Positions 23,480-35,038 of a stretch of DNA of 64,000 nt are shown in pieces. Under the pieces are notes generated by a model. That model was given only the letters and a program-made list of their open reading frames with translations. It was not told the origin of the DNA and did no database searches. The stretch's first letter is position 1. Every line of letters begins with the position of its first letter. Origin of the DNA: Gongronella butleri (taxonomy: Eukaryota > Mucoromycota > Mucoromycetes > Mucorales > Cunninghamellaceae). The stretch spans positions 26,163-90,162 of the forward strand of contig JAIWZP010000086.1 of the NCBI GenBank assembly GCA_025201375.1, read 5' to 3'. Both the position numbers and the translations under genes were made by a program.

Positions 23480-24125
23480 ACGCGCCTCGCACTCACACCC
23501 ACACCCACCACCCTCACATCCACCCCCCCTCTCATCACCCCCACACCCACGACCCTCACATCCACACCACCACCCCCATCACCCTCACATCCACACATCC
23601 ACACATCCACACACCCACACACCCACCACACCCACCACCCTGCCTCCCCACACCCACCACACCCACGCGTCACGTCGCGTCTTTTTTTTTTTTTTTTACA
23701 CATTGACTCACCCCCACGTCCTGCTGCCCATCCACACCCCCACCACCCTCGCCTCCACCACCCACCCACTCTCACATCCACACACCCACTTCACCCACCA
23801 CATCCACACCCCCACCACCCTCACATCCACACATCCACACCCCCACCGCTCCCCTCACCCTGCCCCCTCCCCCCCCACACACCCACACTCACGCGTCACG
23901 TCAGGTCACGTCACGTTTTTTTTTGACACATTGACCCACACCCACACCCACACCCTGCCCATCCACAACACCCCCACCGCCCCCACCACCCTCACATCCA
24001 CACCCCCTCACCCCCTGCCCCCATCCACGCCTACCCCCACGCACCACATCCAGCCCACCCACACCCACACCCACACCCCCACACCCCCATACCCAGCCCA
24101 CCCACACCCGCACATCCACAGTGTG
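23480..24125. repeat. CCCACA/CCCTCACATCCA minisatellite with higher-order unit
   Basis: C-rich on the plus strand, built from variants of CACCCTCACATCCACAC and CCCACACCCAC. Two interruptions, at about 23665-23715 and 23890-23940, share ACGCGTCACGTC, a T run and ACATTGAC(T/C)CACCC, spaced by about 226 bases, so the array was enlarged as a higher-order unit. The complementary strand has many GGG runs and could form G-quadruplexes. The translated Pro/His/Thr ORFs in it are low-complexity artefacts. Confidence 0.85.
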
Positions 24126-24767
24126 GAAAAAAACACGTGTGTCGCGCTATTTTCGTCGTGGTTCGGGCAAGGTGACATGAACTCTCGGGTAATCAGGGGT
24201 CGGTGACACGAACAGCATGCATGTCGCCCAATGGGGCCGCGATTTTTCTTTGCACCAATCAGAAAATCCAATTTTCAAAAGTTTCAACAGCGGATAACTC
24301 TGAAAATCAATAGACAACCGGGGAAGGTGTGGCGGACAAAGTTGCTCAGAATTGGATTCTCTACACATCTCCTTAATCGATGACGCGCTCAAATTCAAAC
24401 GTGCAGGCGGAAAACGCGGCAAAAGGAATGAGCCAATCAGAATGCCGGAAAAGACACTTTTCGAGCGCGTTTTTCTCGAAATTTTCGCGGGGCAAGGTGC
24501 AGGTTGCATTAGCCAAAGTAACTGCAAATTCTTTTCCTTACAAATGCTCTGAGCCAAGGTCTCTCCAAAACTCAAAAGCGCGGCACCAATGGCGGTGAAC
24601 CTTATTTTGGCTGTAAAATCTTCAACTTTAAGGCGATTTTTCACGCAAACGCGACTATAAATCCGGGGATCGCGGTTATCACCATTGAACTCGGGTGGAA
24701 AATGCGGATCGGAAAGTGGGTCTAAGTCAAAAAAAAAAAAAGTTGTAGAATTTATACAAGTACAATT
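24126..24767. other. Unassigned DNA beside the minisatellite
   Basis: A 165-codon minus-strand ORF (24644-24147) is open here but has no recognisable domain and no neighbours that support it. The plus strand has runs such as CAGAAAATCCAATTTTCAAA that resemble the AT-rich repeat style elsewhere in the window. No gene called. Confidence 0.4.
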
Positions 24768-24960
24768 CTCGGTCGGTTTCAGGCCAATTCAGGTTGATTT
24801 TGTAATGTTCAGGTTGGACCTGAACTTTTCAGGTCATCAAAGCGGCTATGAGGCTGTTGCCCGGGTTGCTTGATCGCGATTCAAATGATTTGAACCTGAA
24901 TCCTGATTTGTTATTTTTTCTACCTGAACTTTTTGACCTGAAGCAATATTTCCTCGGGTC
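24768..24960. repeat. Second ACCTGAA/TTCAGGT cluster
   Basis: At least eight ACCTGAA, TTCAGGT or close variants in both orientations (for example 24790-24830 and 24890-24945), including the palindrome-like TTCAGGTTGGACCTGAA. Same word as 22920-23150 but without the 30-base unit. Confidence 0.6.
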
Positions 24961-25219
24961 GCCATCCCTGCGGCCGGACCCCGCTCACAGCGAATTTTAA
25001 ATCTCAGAATGCGCATGTTGCATGGCTGCAACTGATCTTTAATGCAATTTTTATCCGACTTTTTAGACACCAACCTCGTAATGCACATGACATGTCAATA
25101 AAAAATAAAGATGCATTTTTGCTTTTTGACTGTATTACTGTACTGCACGATAAATTACTGTATTGTTTGACGCTGTACGTTATCATAGTACTGTACGTAT
25201 CATACCGGTATGTTGTTGT

Positions 25220-25800
25220 GTTTTCACTAGCAAATACGAATCTTGAGCTTTCTCGCGACTGAGTGATCCGATTCGCGAAAAACATTAACGCCGTTGAAGA
25301 ATTAGGTCTATGATGCCATTAGCTGGTCCAAATTTAGGACCAGATGAGCAAGTTTCTGATGACGCGCCAGTTTCATAGGCGTAAAGGGGGTAAAGTCAGC
25401 ACCATTTGGTTCGTACCGCGGCAACGGCAGAGCGCCTCGACGCGTGAGTCACCTTACATGAATTAGCGGGCACACGCGGTAAAAGACTTGCGGTTTGGGG
25501 ATATCGCTTCCAGTTTTCGGCGAGTTAGCCTTTAGGGTTCGTTTTGACCCTGATTTGGCCCTGAATTTATGCAAAATGCATTTTCTCAGGACTGCGTGAT
25601 TCGATCTCTGAAAAAACTTGACATTGTTGCCTTTTTGTGTTCAGATTCCTGTAGCTCAAATATAGGACCCGATCGCCAAGATCCAGAGGACACGCCCTGT
25701 GAAAAGGGGCAAGGTTTTGTCGATTTTGGTGGCGCACGCGACAACGGCCCAACGTATTGACGGGCGCGTCATCTCGAATGAATCTGTGATCATCTCAAGC
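25220..25800. repeat. Dispersed repeat B, copy 1
   Basis: Colinear with 43760-44510: shared blocks include GATCCGATTCGCGAAAAA, TTAGGACCAGATGAGCAAGT, ATAGGCGTAAAG, AGCACCATTTGGT, TGAATTAGCGGGCACACGCG, GCGACAACGGCCCAACG. Not coding in either copy. Confidence 0.8.
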
Positions 25801-25879
25801 TGATGAATGCGATCGCTAGCGCGGCTTGGTGGCGCGTACTCTCGATGGTATTTGCCGGTAAAAAAAAAAAAAAAAACTA

Positions 25880-26100
25880 TTATAATGCATTTCTCGCCAA
25901 CGAGCAGGTTGATCCCGCGTTTTTTTTTTTTTTTTTTTTTTGGCCATTTTCGAGGTTGTTCCGCGCGCTTTCTCTTGTGTGCAAGGTTTGCGTTCTTCTG
26001 GAGACCAATTCTTTCGATTTTGGTTTGAGAGCTCAGTCATGGCTGATTTTTTATGTGCGTGTCGCGTCGCAAAGATGGTTGACGGCTTGCAAGCAGAATC
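25880..26100. repeat. Dispersed repeat C, copy 1
   Basis: Matches 31575-31790: the same order of GCAGGT(T/C)GATCCCGC, a T run, TGTGTGCAAG, TCTGGAGAC and TTTTGGTTTG(A/G)GAG. This copy has a longer T run (about 25919-25940). It directly follows repeat B copy 1. Confidence 0.7.
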
Positions 26101-26362
26101 CATGGTGGTCTCCAACATTTCACGACACGTTAGGAGCGTTTCGCAAGGCGGCTCTCGAACAAACACCCGACAATGTCAATTTCTTTTTAAAAATTGGGCT
26201 AATGTCAATTGGTGCACTCCAGCAAGTGCATCGGAGGGGCGATCAAATTGAAGTACTGATTAGAAATCCGAAAGATGAGAGAGAGAAAATAGAAGGTATG
26301 ATATTTAATGGGAGGAGACTATGCACAATGATACATTTTACATGACGTGCCGTCCAATGGCA
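26101..26362. other. 3' flank of the STIMATE-like gene
   Basis: The plus-strand ORF here has no recognisable feature. Probably holds the 3' untranslated region of the minus-strand gene at 26363. Confidence 0.4.
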
Positions 26363-27536
26363 CTATACAGAATTGTCGTGTTGTGTGGGAGGCGGTGTTG
26401 TGTTGAGGTCTTTCAATGGCGTGTCGTCTTTGGCATCGCGCGCAATAACTGGCTGCAAGGATGCCGAAAGCGAAATCGCATCCTGTTCATCCGTGCCTTG
26501 CGTGCGCAAAAAGGCATTGCGGTCGTAAGCGCCCTGTCGCCTTGATGGTGCCGCAGCATTACCATGGCTGTCGTCGTCGTCATCATCGTCGAGAATGTCG
26601 TCTTCATCGTCCAGCCAATCCAAACGCTCTTCCTCTTCATAAATTGGGATCAAAATGTCCTCGTCTAGTGCATCATCCAGGTAAATCGGAGTGCGCGCCT
26701 CGTTGTGCTTCACAATGGTATCAATGATCCAGAATTGAATGATGTTCATGACCAGAGGGGTGCTGTCAAGAAAAAAAATGAGTCATTTGTCTTTTTTTTT
26801 TGATTTTTGGCGCGTACATTAGCATGACAAAGACAACCTGGACCTTTGGATTGCCCATTGTCCATCCCAGGATCCATTCGCCCACATCTTCGAGCCAGGG
26901 GCACACGCGAAAGAGCAGGACAACGACGAATTTCATCATGACAAGCGATGATACGTACAAACCCAGTTGTTTTGCCCAACGGCGCAGCTGCTTGCGAAAG
27001 GGCGGCGTGCCGTACACGCCTGTCTGGAAGCCAGAGTAGCCCATGTGCCGAAGAAGCTTCTGGCCGTTCTCGAGGAACACCCAGATCAGTGCCGTGCCCA
27101 ATGTCGTGTCCACAAAAATGTTGAGCCAGTACCTACGATGTCATTGGCACGTGAGCATTTCTTTTTGCTGCTTTTTTATTTCTTTTTTTGCCTTACCAGA
27201 CACAAGGGTTGGAAGACCCAGGCTCGTCTAGCGACGTACCAAACAAGTAGGAGAGCACAAGGTTGAGAGAATGAACGACGACGCCGCCAACAACTTGTTT
27301 GGACACGTCAAAGCCCCTACAAACCTCCATGAGTGAGCAACGGCAGGTTGCCAAGGCCAAAAGCCCACGCTGTGTCTCTTTCTCTTTTACCAGGTGCGGA
27401 AGGGTCTCCGTGGGTCTTCACGCTGTCGCTTGAGAAGAAGTGTAGAAAATGCAATGGCAGCCAACAAGAGCTGCACGGCAATAGCAAACGAGTCTAATAG
27501 CTGGCAGCCCTGCTGGTCTTCAGGTGGTGGCGGCAT
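26363..27536 (-). CDS. STIMATE (TMEM110)/YPL162C-family multi-pass membrane protein
   Basis: In yeast the family member is a vacuolar membrane protein; in animals STIMATE controls STIM at ER-plasma membrane junctions. Four exons (27536-27391, 27316-27197, 27132-26818, 26762-26363) give 326 residues in frame. The N-terminus (MPPPPEDQQGCQLLDSFAIA) leads into the first membrane segment. The family signature is assembled across two introns: SKQVVGGVVVHSLNLVLSYL, then PCVWYWLNIFVDTTLGTALI. At least five membrane segments are visible. The C-terminal tail is strongly acidic (WLDDEDDILDDDDDDD), cytosolic by inference. Starts divergently from bS18m with 242 bases between start codons. Confidence 0.86.
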
Positions 27537-27778
27537 AGCACGTTGTGAAAAAAAGGAAAAAAGGCGAATGAAAAAGGAAAAAGCGAAAGAAGGGGTACAA
27601 TGCACCTGATCCGTCCTCAAGTGCGCTTTTCATCGATTTTGAGCGGAGATTGGAATTGCTTAGCAGCTGTTTGCGGAGAGACAGGGCAAGCCACTGCTCA
27701 ATTCAAAGGGGCAAGCCTGTCATTACCTCTTTGTTTTTCTTTTTTTTTCCTTCTTTACACGGTTTTTATTCCTTTACC
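27537..27778. promoter_or_regulatory. Compact divergent promoter, STIMATE-like / bS18m
   Basis: 242 bases separate two outward-facing start codons, so the control sequences of both genes must overlap or lie here. A pyrimidine-rich stretch (27733-27775) precedes the bS18m start. Confidence 0.5.
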
Positions 27779-28560
27779 ATGTTGAAAACCTTTGCCAAAC
27801 AGAGCGTTGTCACTCGCTTGGCTCTTCAACATACTTCCACACGGGCCTTTGCCTCTTCCTCGGCGGTGCGCGACAGCCCCGTCAATGGACAATCGAGTAA
27901 GAAACTCATATTTTGCGTGCTTTGACACGGCAGACGCCTTTTTTAACCGTCGTTTCGTCCTTTCCTCGTAACAGGCATGACCAAAAGCATCCTCAATATC
28001 CTCGAAGGCACTGCTACCAGTAAGATCCACGCATCATCCGATCCTTGTGACCCGTCGTGCATCGATTAATTTTTTTTTTAAAAAAAAATAGAGGATAAAG
28101 CCAAGCCTGTCGAGACGGGCGGCCAACGATACCAGCGATTCCACCGTGCGGGTGATGTGTACCATCCGGAGGATTTGAACGACGCGCGGTATCAGGCACA
28201 ATTGCGCCGCCAGCGCACGGAGGTCAAGAAGCCGTCCGAGGATCCTTTCAATGTCCTGGGCCTCAACCCGCTCCACGAATACAAAAACTACCGCCTTCTC
28301 GCCACCTTTGTCTCGGACATGGGCAAGATTCTGCCCCGCGAAAAGACTGGTAAGGCCATCATTCATGCATTGGAAAATACGTGAAATGACATTGAAATGG
28401 CATGCTTTGCTCACTCGCTTTTTTTTTTTTTCCTGACCCCCCTCTAGGCTTGACGGCCAAGAACCAGCGCAAGTTGGCGCAGGCGATCAAGCGTGCGCGT
28501 GCCATGGGCTTGATGTCTTGCACCAGCAAAGATCCTCATCGCTTCAACCCTCGCTTTTAG
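27779..28560 (+). CDS. MRPS18: Mitochondrial small-subunit ribosomal protein bS18m
   Basis: Component of the mitochondrial 30S-type subunit. Four exons (27779-27896, 27975-28019, 28092-28349, 28448-28560) give 177 residues. The N-terminus MLKTFAKQSVVTRLALQHTS is basic, Ser/Thr-rich and lacks acidic residues, as expected for a matrix targeting peptide. The S18 core is clear: EYKNYRLLATFVSDMGKILP, REKTGLTAKNQRKLAQAIKR and ARAMGLMSC. The start was chosen because it gives the targeting peptide and because the divergent neighbour leaves little room upstream. Confidence 0.92.
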
Positions 28561-28871
28561 TCATTGCATCCCATTTCTTGTATAGATTCTCTCTTTTTTG
28601 TATGATAAAAAAAAACACATTTTCCGCTTGTATTTAGGAGGAGGGAGTGAGTGGGCAGCAGGATGGAAAACCAAGGGGAAATGCAGTGCAGATGAGATGC
28701 TGCCATGATCGCCGGCTTTACGGAGGTCAATTTATGCATATGGGGGCGCGCGTGATGTGACACCAATGGCAATGCCATTTAAAATGGCTGCTTTGATTGT
28801 AGAATTTTCTGCGGCATCGCTTCTTTTTTATTTTATTTTTTTTGTATATTTTGTGCTTTCAAGGGGAACCA

Positions 28872-30499
28872 ATGGCACGATCAGAGGAACAGCAGCCCTT
28901 GTTGGATGATGGAATGGCCCATGGTACTGCTGACGCGGTGGCTAATCGCCCCAAAGACGACGATGCACAATGGGAACCACGGCGGCACTGGCGTTTGCTG
29001 GCTGCTTGCTGTTCCATGAGCGTGTGCGTTGGGATCAATGACGGTGCCATTGGCTTTATGATCCCGCAATTCAAGGATTATTACGGGATCTCGTACCAGA
29101 CGCTGTCTGTCCTGTTTCTAGCCAATTCCTCGGGATACATCTTATTTGCCCCGACATATGGCCTTCTCGTGCGGACGTGGGGAGCCAAAGTCGTGCTGAT
29201 GACCGCGGGCTTCCTTGCGATGCTAGCGTATCTGATGATCATGCAGGGCTTCCCATTTGTCGTCACATGTCTGCTGATGGTCGTCCAAGGCATTGGTGTC
29301 GCCATTCTCGATGCAGGTCCGTAGCAAAACGAGCCAATTATCATGTACTGACCTGGCGTTTTTTTAATTTTTTTTTTTTTGCTTAGGCATGAACGTGTGT
29401 GGTGCGCAATTGCCCATGGCAACACTTATGCTCAACATTATCCATGGTATTGGCACTAATTGGAGCAAAATCACACACAAATTCGCCGGATCTGTGTGTC
29501 ACGGGGAAGAAAGGGGTCTAATCTTAACCTTTTTTTATTTTATTCCATCACAGCGCTGTATGGATTTGGCGCGATGCTGAGTCCGCTGGTGGGAAGCTTC
29601 ATTTTGGAGAACGAGCTGCCGTGGCCATGGCTGTATGGATTCATGACGAGCGTGTCTCTGCTCAATGTTCTTGTGCTTGCATTGGGGATTCCAACCTCGA
29701 GCGTGCTAGACAGCGACGCAGCCGCGGAGGAGATGGCCGATGTGTCGCAGCCCGAACAGCTTAGCGCGAAACAGCTCATCACGCGCGCACTCTTCAATTG
29801 GGCCACCATGCTCTGTGCTATTTACATTTTCATCTACGTAAGACGCGTTCAATGCATGACAAATAAGCCATTGATGCCGTCCATTTTTTTCTTTCTTTCT
29901 TTTTTATGTGACAGGTTGGCCTAGAGGTGATTCTTGGCGGCTGGGGCTATGCTTTCCTGGTGGATGGCAAGCACGGCGACCCAGTGAGCATGAGTCGCGT
30001 CATTTCCATGTATTGGGCCGCGCTTGCGATAGGCCGCTTGCTTCTTGGATATGTCACGAGCCGCTATGGCGAGAAACGCACCATCATCGTATACATGTTC
30101 ATCACCATGCTTGGCCTCGTCGGCCTGCTCGTCGTTAACAGCTTGGCTTGGGATGCAGTCAGTAAGTTGTCTCGATTTTAACTAAGATTTCTTTTTGCTT
30201 GCTGACGCGCTTGTATGCGTGCTTTTTTTTTTTAAGTGTTTGTGATTATGGGCACGGTGCTTGGGCCAATGTACCCGACGACCATCTCAATTCTCTCAAA
30301 GTCGCTATCCAAGGAATTGCTGCCGACCAGCATTGGCTTCATTGGATCCATTGGTGGCCTGGGCATCATTCAGCCGTCCCTGGCCGGGGTCCTCGCAGGG
30401 CTCTTTGGCATCCTCTACCTGCCTTATCTTTGCTTGGCCATGATCGTCGTCATGCAGATCGTCTTTTTCTTCTTTGCAAAGGTGCACGTTGCGCATTAA
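28872..30499 (+). CDS. Major facilitator superfamily transporter, fucose-permease-like fungal clade
   Basis: Plasma or vacuolar membrane carrier; substrate unknown. Five exons (28872-29316, 29387-29446, 29554-29837, 29915-30161, 30237-30499) give 432 residues. A hydrophilic N-terminus with EEQQPLL, resembling a dileucine sorting signal, precedes twelve membrane segments: CSMSVCVGINDGAIGFMIPQ in the first, the loop LLVRTWGAKVVL between segments 2 and 3, and ISMYWAALAIGRLLLGYVTS then RYGEKR in the second half. The INDG-IGFMIPQF and second-half GRLLLGY-RYG blocks match MFS permeases such as yeast YOL137W (BSC6), from family knowledge. An AATAAA at about 30593 may be its poly(A) signal. Confidence 0.88.
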
Positions 30500-31569
30500 A
30501 AAGCAATGTGAATCTCAATGACACGCTGCATCTTTTTTTTTCTCAATTTTTTCTTTTTTTTTTTCAAATTGCGCGTATACAAAGTAACTAAAATAAAATT
30601 CGATTATAAAAATATCGAGTCGCGCACTGGATTAGTGGAGCTTTTTCTTTTTCATTGGACACGGGCGATTTAGACCCACTCTGTCATGTAGAACGTGCTA
30701 GCGTGCATTGTTCATGGGCTGAGACAATCGTGGTGCTTACGCAAGGTCTAGCGCCAACTTGGACGGAAATGAGGTCGCTGCAACATCCCAGCAAATGCAA
30801 ATTGGTGTTTTTTGGCATTTTTATCGAATTCTTAATAATGCATATGAAGCTGGCCCACGCCACTGATTTAGACTTCTGTTATCAAGCGTTGCCCTGCTTC
30901 AAACAATTGAATCGATTGTGGCGTGGTTGTCGAGAAATCCATGATATACGAATTTTTCATCGTTTTTAGTCATCTCTCGCTGAATTCATAACGTTTACGA
31001 GGGCATCTTTCATGGAATCTTTGATTTCATGTCTTCTCGTTCGAATGAGCCCGCCCTTGCGGCATTGCGGCCATTACTTGCCTCGTAATGGCGATCTTCA
31101 ACTTTCATGGGGCTTCCGAGGGGTGCAGTCGACCATTTGGAAATTGAGAAAGGTAGGACCGCAGATCACCACGCCACTCGACCCCATGGTAAAAGGCTTC
31201 CATTCACTGACAGAACAACAATAAAAATCATGGGTACCTGCACTGGTTTTGGCGAAAAACGCGAAAATTGATAAATTTTCGTTCCAAGACAAACTCCACG
31301 AGAATTGGCCGCAGCGACTTCAAAGTCATTTTTTCGGAAACAGCTCGATGTGAAGCGCGTGTAGGTCGCACTGATCTCTGAAAAAAAGTGATTTTTCGGC
31401 ATTTTGACACGGTTTTAACATTAGAGCCATTTTTTGACGCGTGATAAACCGCGTCTGGCGTCGAGTTACACGCGCGCGTACTGAATCAAATATATGCACC
31501 TGGCATCTCTCTTGCTAGTGGACGCGTCGGCGCGATTCTATGAACGCGATTTTCACGTACAATTCGCGC
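30500..31569. other. Spacer, no gene recognised
   Basis: AT-rich 3' flank of the MFS gene followed by unassigned DNA. ORFs of up to 104 codons (for example 30655-30969 +) have no recognisable features. Confidence 0.45.
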
Positions 31570-31800
31570 TTGAAATTTAATCTAAAATTGCGCATTGCTT
31601 GTCAACCAGCAGGTCGATCCCGCTCATTTTTGGCATTTTTCGTGGTTTCTCCATGCGATGACCCTTGTGTGCAAGTTTGATGGAATTCTGGAGACTCATT
31701 TTTTCAATTTTGGTTTGGGAGCCTCGCCACGTCTAAACTTTGATTTGTGCGTGCTGCACCCAAATGACAAGTGACGGCTGAAAAGTCGCGTCTCTGTCAA
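31570..31800. repeat. Dispersed repeat C, copy 2
   Basis: Second copy of the 25880-26100 family, with the T run replaced by a short TTTTTGG stretch. It is preceded by ACGCGTCGGCGCGATT-like sequence at 31520. Confidence 0.7.
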
Positions 31801-32676
31801 GTTTTTAGCTTGCTATTTCACGCTGGGACGCGTTTCAAGATCCTAAAAGGGAACCGGTCGGTGAGTTCAATTGATCATACATCTAAACACGTTCGTTTCT
31901 TCATTTCCTCCCAAAGACATTTGCCAAATTGCCCGAGCCATTGATAATATCAGTGAATGCACCTTGTTCACCATCAGAAATGAAAGAAAAATCGGACGTC
32001 TATCGGCTGGTTCTAACAAAATAAGGTGGATGACGACAATTGAGATTCTCTTCCAGGGCCATCTTGATGAGCAATTGAACAGTGCCTAAAAATGTAAGTC
32101 ACAAGAAAAACGCACGACCTGACGCGTACGTGGATGCCAAAGATCCTTTGAAAAAATGACGTCCGGCAGGTTTGTATAGGATGCGAGCCAAAAATATGCC
32201 GTTTCTGTCATTTTACAACGCGCTTTCATACAGCCGCCTGCCTTTTCTCTGCGTGAAACATATGCGGCTGGTACGATGACTTGACAAAAATGAGCTGGCG
32301 CTCCTTTCAATCGCACATGGATTGCGTGACACGCGGCATTGACGCGTAAAAGGCGCGTTTTTCCTGTATTGACGTGGTTTTTTTTTTATTGCTTTTTTGC
32401 ATTTGCCAATTGCTTGTTTCTTCCCCCCATTTGTATAGAAAAAAAAAAGAAGTCCAGGTCAATGGATCTCCAATTGGCTCCCAGGTCAAGGTGACACCCG
32501 CCATTCTTTGCTATGTTATAGTGCATGGAAAAACAAAAAGGACGATAGATGCGATACGAATATTGGACAAAAATAAGAGATTTATTTTTTAGTTTCACTC
32601 CTGAGTATTATTCATGATTTCTTTTTTTGCAAAGAGGGGGGATTCTATAAAAAAAAGGTGGTCCAGCTTCTACTGC
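31801..32676. other. Spacer, 3' flank of the ADP/ATP carrier
   Basis: A 72-codon plus ORF (31871-32089) is not recognisable. No gene called. The TTTATTTTTTAG at 32580-32592 is probably in the carrier's 3' region. Confidence 0.4.
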
Positions 32677-34038
32677 TTAGTACTTCTTGCCGAAGACAGC
32701 GACCTGGAGGTAGTCGTAGCCAGACAAGACACCAGCACCAGCGATGGCACGGAGGATGTTAGCACCAGCACCCTTGAAGAGCGACTTGGTACCCTCGTTC
32801 TTGACGATCTCCTTGAAGCAGGCCATGGAGGAGTCGTACTTGACGGCGGCACCGGAGGTCATCTAGAAAACAAGGAAAACAGAAAAAAAATGAGTAAAAG
32901 AAGCAAAAGAAAACATTTCGACAAGTAAAACTTACCATCATGCGACGACGGACGGTGTCAATGGGGTAAGAAGCGAGACCAGCACCAGTGGTAACAGCCC
33001 AGCCCAACAAGAAGGAAGCCAAGAAGGAGTCCTTGAGGTTCTCGGGCATGATAGGCTTGATGGAGTCGTACATACCGAAGTACAGACCACGGTAGACGAT
33101 GATACCAACACACGAGATGTTGAAGCCACGGTACAGACCGGCAATACCATCGGAGGCGAGGGTCTTGCGGTAGACATCGACAAGACCGTTGAATTGGCGC
33201 TCACCGCCACCCTTGGTGGACTTGGCGTCGTTGGCAAGACGGGTACGGGCATAGTCCAAAGAGTAGACGAAGCTAGAGTGAGGGAAAAGCAAAGAAAAAA
33301 AAAGTCAGTCAAAATCATGAATTGGGCGCAAAAAAATAAAAAAAAAAAAGGTCGGGTGCCCCGGCGCTACCCCTGACATTGAACCTCCGCCATTGGATGA
33401 AGCCAATCCCCCCGGGGCGGGGTGGAAAGAGGCTTTGCCAAAGGGCAGTCCGCACCGGAAAACAAAAAAAAAGAACTTACAAGAGCGAACAGGCACCAGC
33501 GGCACCACCGGAAGCCAAGTTACCGGCGAACCAGGCCCAGTAGCCATCCTTCTTCTTGTCCTTGTTGAACATACGCTTGAACTTGTCCTTGAAGGCAAAG
33601 TTCAAAGCTTGGGTAGGGAAGTAACGGATAACGTTGGCAGTGTTACCGCGCCACATGCTATGAAAAGAGAGGCAACAGTGAGCAAAAGAGCATTCCCAAT
33701 GGACTTTTTTTTTTCTTTCGAAATTGTAAATCTTACCTGGCCATACCCTCGTCCTTCACGGTGCGCGAGAAACAGTCAGCAATGCCCTTGTAGGGGTGCG
33801 AGAGACGGCCCTGCTTGATCATCTCGTCTTGGTTCTGGACCAAGAGCTTGATGCGCTCAATGGGAGCGGCAGCAGTCTTGGAGACGGCGGCGGAGACACC
33901 ACCCATCAAGAAGTCCTATCATGGAAAAAAATGAGAATGAGCAATCCAGGTCCTCGTCTTTTCGTTTTAATGTGGCGGCTTCATCGCCCTTTGCACACTT
34001 ACAATAACGAACTTGTTTTGCTCGGTGAAGGAGGACAT
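32677..34038 (-). CDS. AAC: Mitochondrial ADP/ATP carrier
   Basis: Inner-membrane exchanger of cytosolic ADP for matrix ATP. Five exons (34038-34003, 33915-33737, 33657-33481, 33272-32936, 32862-32677) give 304 residues. Three mitochondrial-carrier repeats are visible: [35 protein letters not shown] and [13 protein letters not shown]; the last is the RRRMMM signature of ADP/ATP carriers (residues 239-244), completed across intron 4. [17 protein letters not shown] is also diagnostic. No N-terminal targeting peptide, as is normal. Codon use is strongly biased (GTC, ACC, AAG), as in eEF2, suggesting high expression. The first exon encodes only 12 residues. Confidence 0.97.
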
Positions 34039-35038
34039 TTTTATAAAAAAAAGTACAGAGGAGTGGGGTTGTTAAAAACGTAGAGAAAGAAAAAAGAAAA
34101 AAAAAGGAGTAAAAGGCTTTCCATCCTGGATTTACTTTATAGGTCCGGGCGAAAAATTTTTTTTCTTGTCATTCAGAGGCCCCGCCGACACTTGATTGGC
34201 CAGCGCTTTGTTTTCTTTTTCTCTTTTCCAATCCTACCAGGGGGGGTGTGGCCAGTGGTCATCGACGTCCTCCTTATTTCCAATGAGGGGGGCCAAGCCA
34301 ATTTGCTGGATGCGCTGATTGGGCAAAACGTGCATCAAAAAGCTCATTTGATAACATTTTAACATTGGGCGACTCCTGTAATTTTCTCGCCATCCCGTCA
34401 AGGGCTTCCGGCGACCATGCAGTGCGTCGATGGGCAGGGGCGATGCGACTCAATGGCAAACGAAAGCGCAAAAAGCATGAAAATGATGGGGAGCACGGGC
34501 TCTTTTTCTTTTTTCTGGATGGCAATTGAGTTTGATTAGCAAAGGGACAACGGAGAGGATCGGAACATGACATCAGGGCAAGCGCAAAATTGAGTTGGCT
34601 CGCGCTTGCCGTTTTTTTTTTTTTTTTTTTTCAGGCCGACATGCCCAATTTTCGCCTGCAGATCGACAATTTTCGGTATGATCCTTGACATGCGTGCGTC
34701 ACTACCCCCTCAATTCGCTCTCCAGCGTGCCAAAGCAAGAAAAAGCACAACGCTACCACCTATTGTGGGCGAAAAGGACGGCAGTGGCCATCAATTCAAA
34801 AAAAATTACTAAAAATTGCCACGGGATGCAACAGGTCCAATTGTTGACTCTTGATTGTTGGGAGGGACGGATAGGACATGTGCATACTCAAAAGAGAGAA
34901 TGAGCGGTCGGGCCGGACCAATTCTTGGTGGATTGGGCGACGTTGTGTCAGCAATTGCGCCCATTTTGCTTCCAGGGCCTGTTTTTGCTCTTACCTTCTC
35001 TTTTTTTCTTGCATACATATTTTTTTTTACGACTTGCT
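34039..35038. other. Divergent spacer between ADP/ATP carrier and Isa2
   Basis: 1000 bases between outward-facing start codons. Pyrimidine-rich just upstream of the Isa2 start (about 34995-35030). No gene recognised; a T run lies at about 34611-34631. Confidence 0.45.

Noticed and set aside
23278..24206. Pro/His/Thr-rich and Gly/Val-rich ORFs of up to 290 codons
   Set aside because: Direct translations of the CCCACA minisatellite and its complement; open in several frames because the repeat lacks stops.
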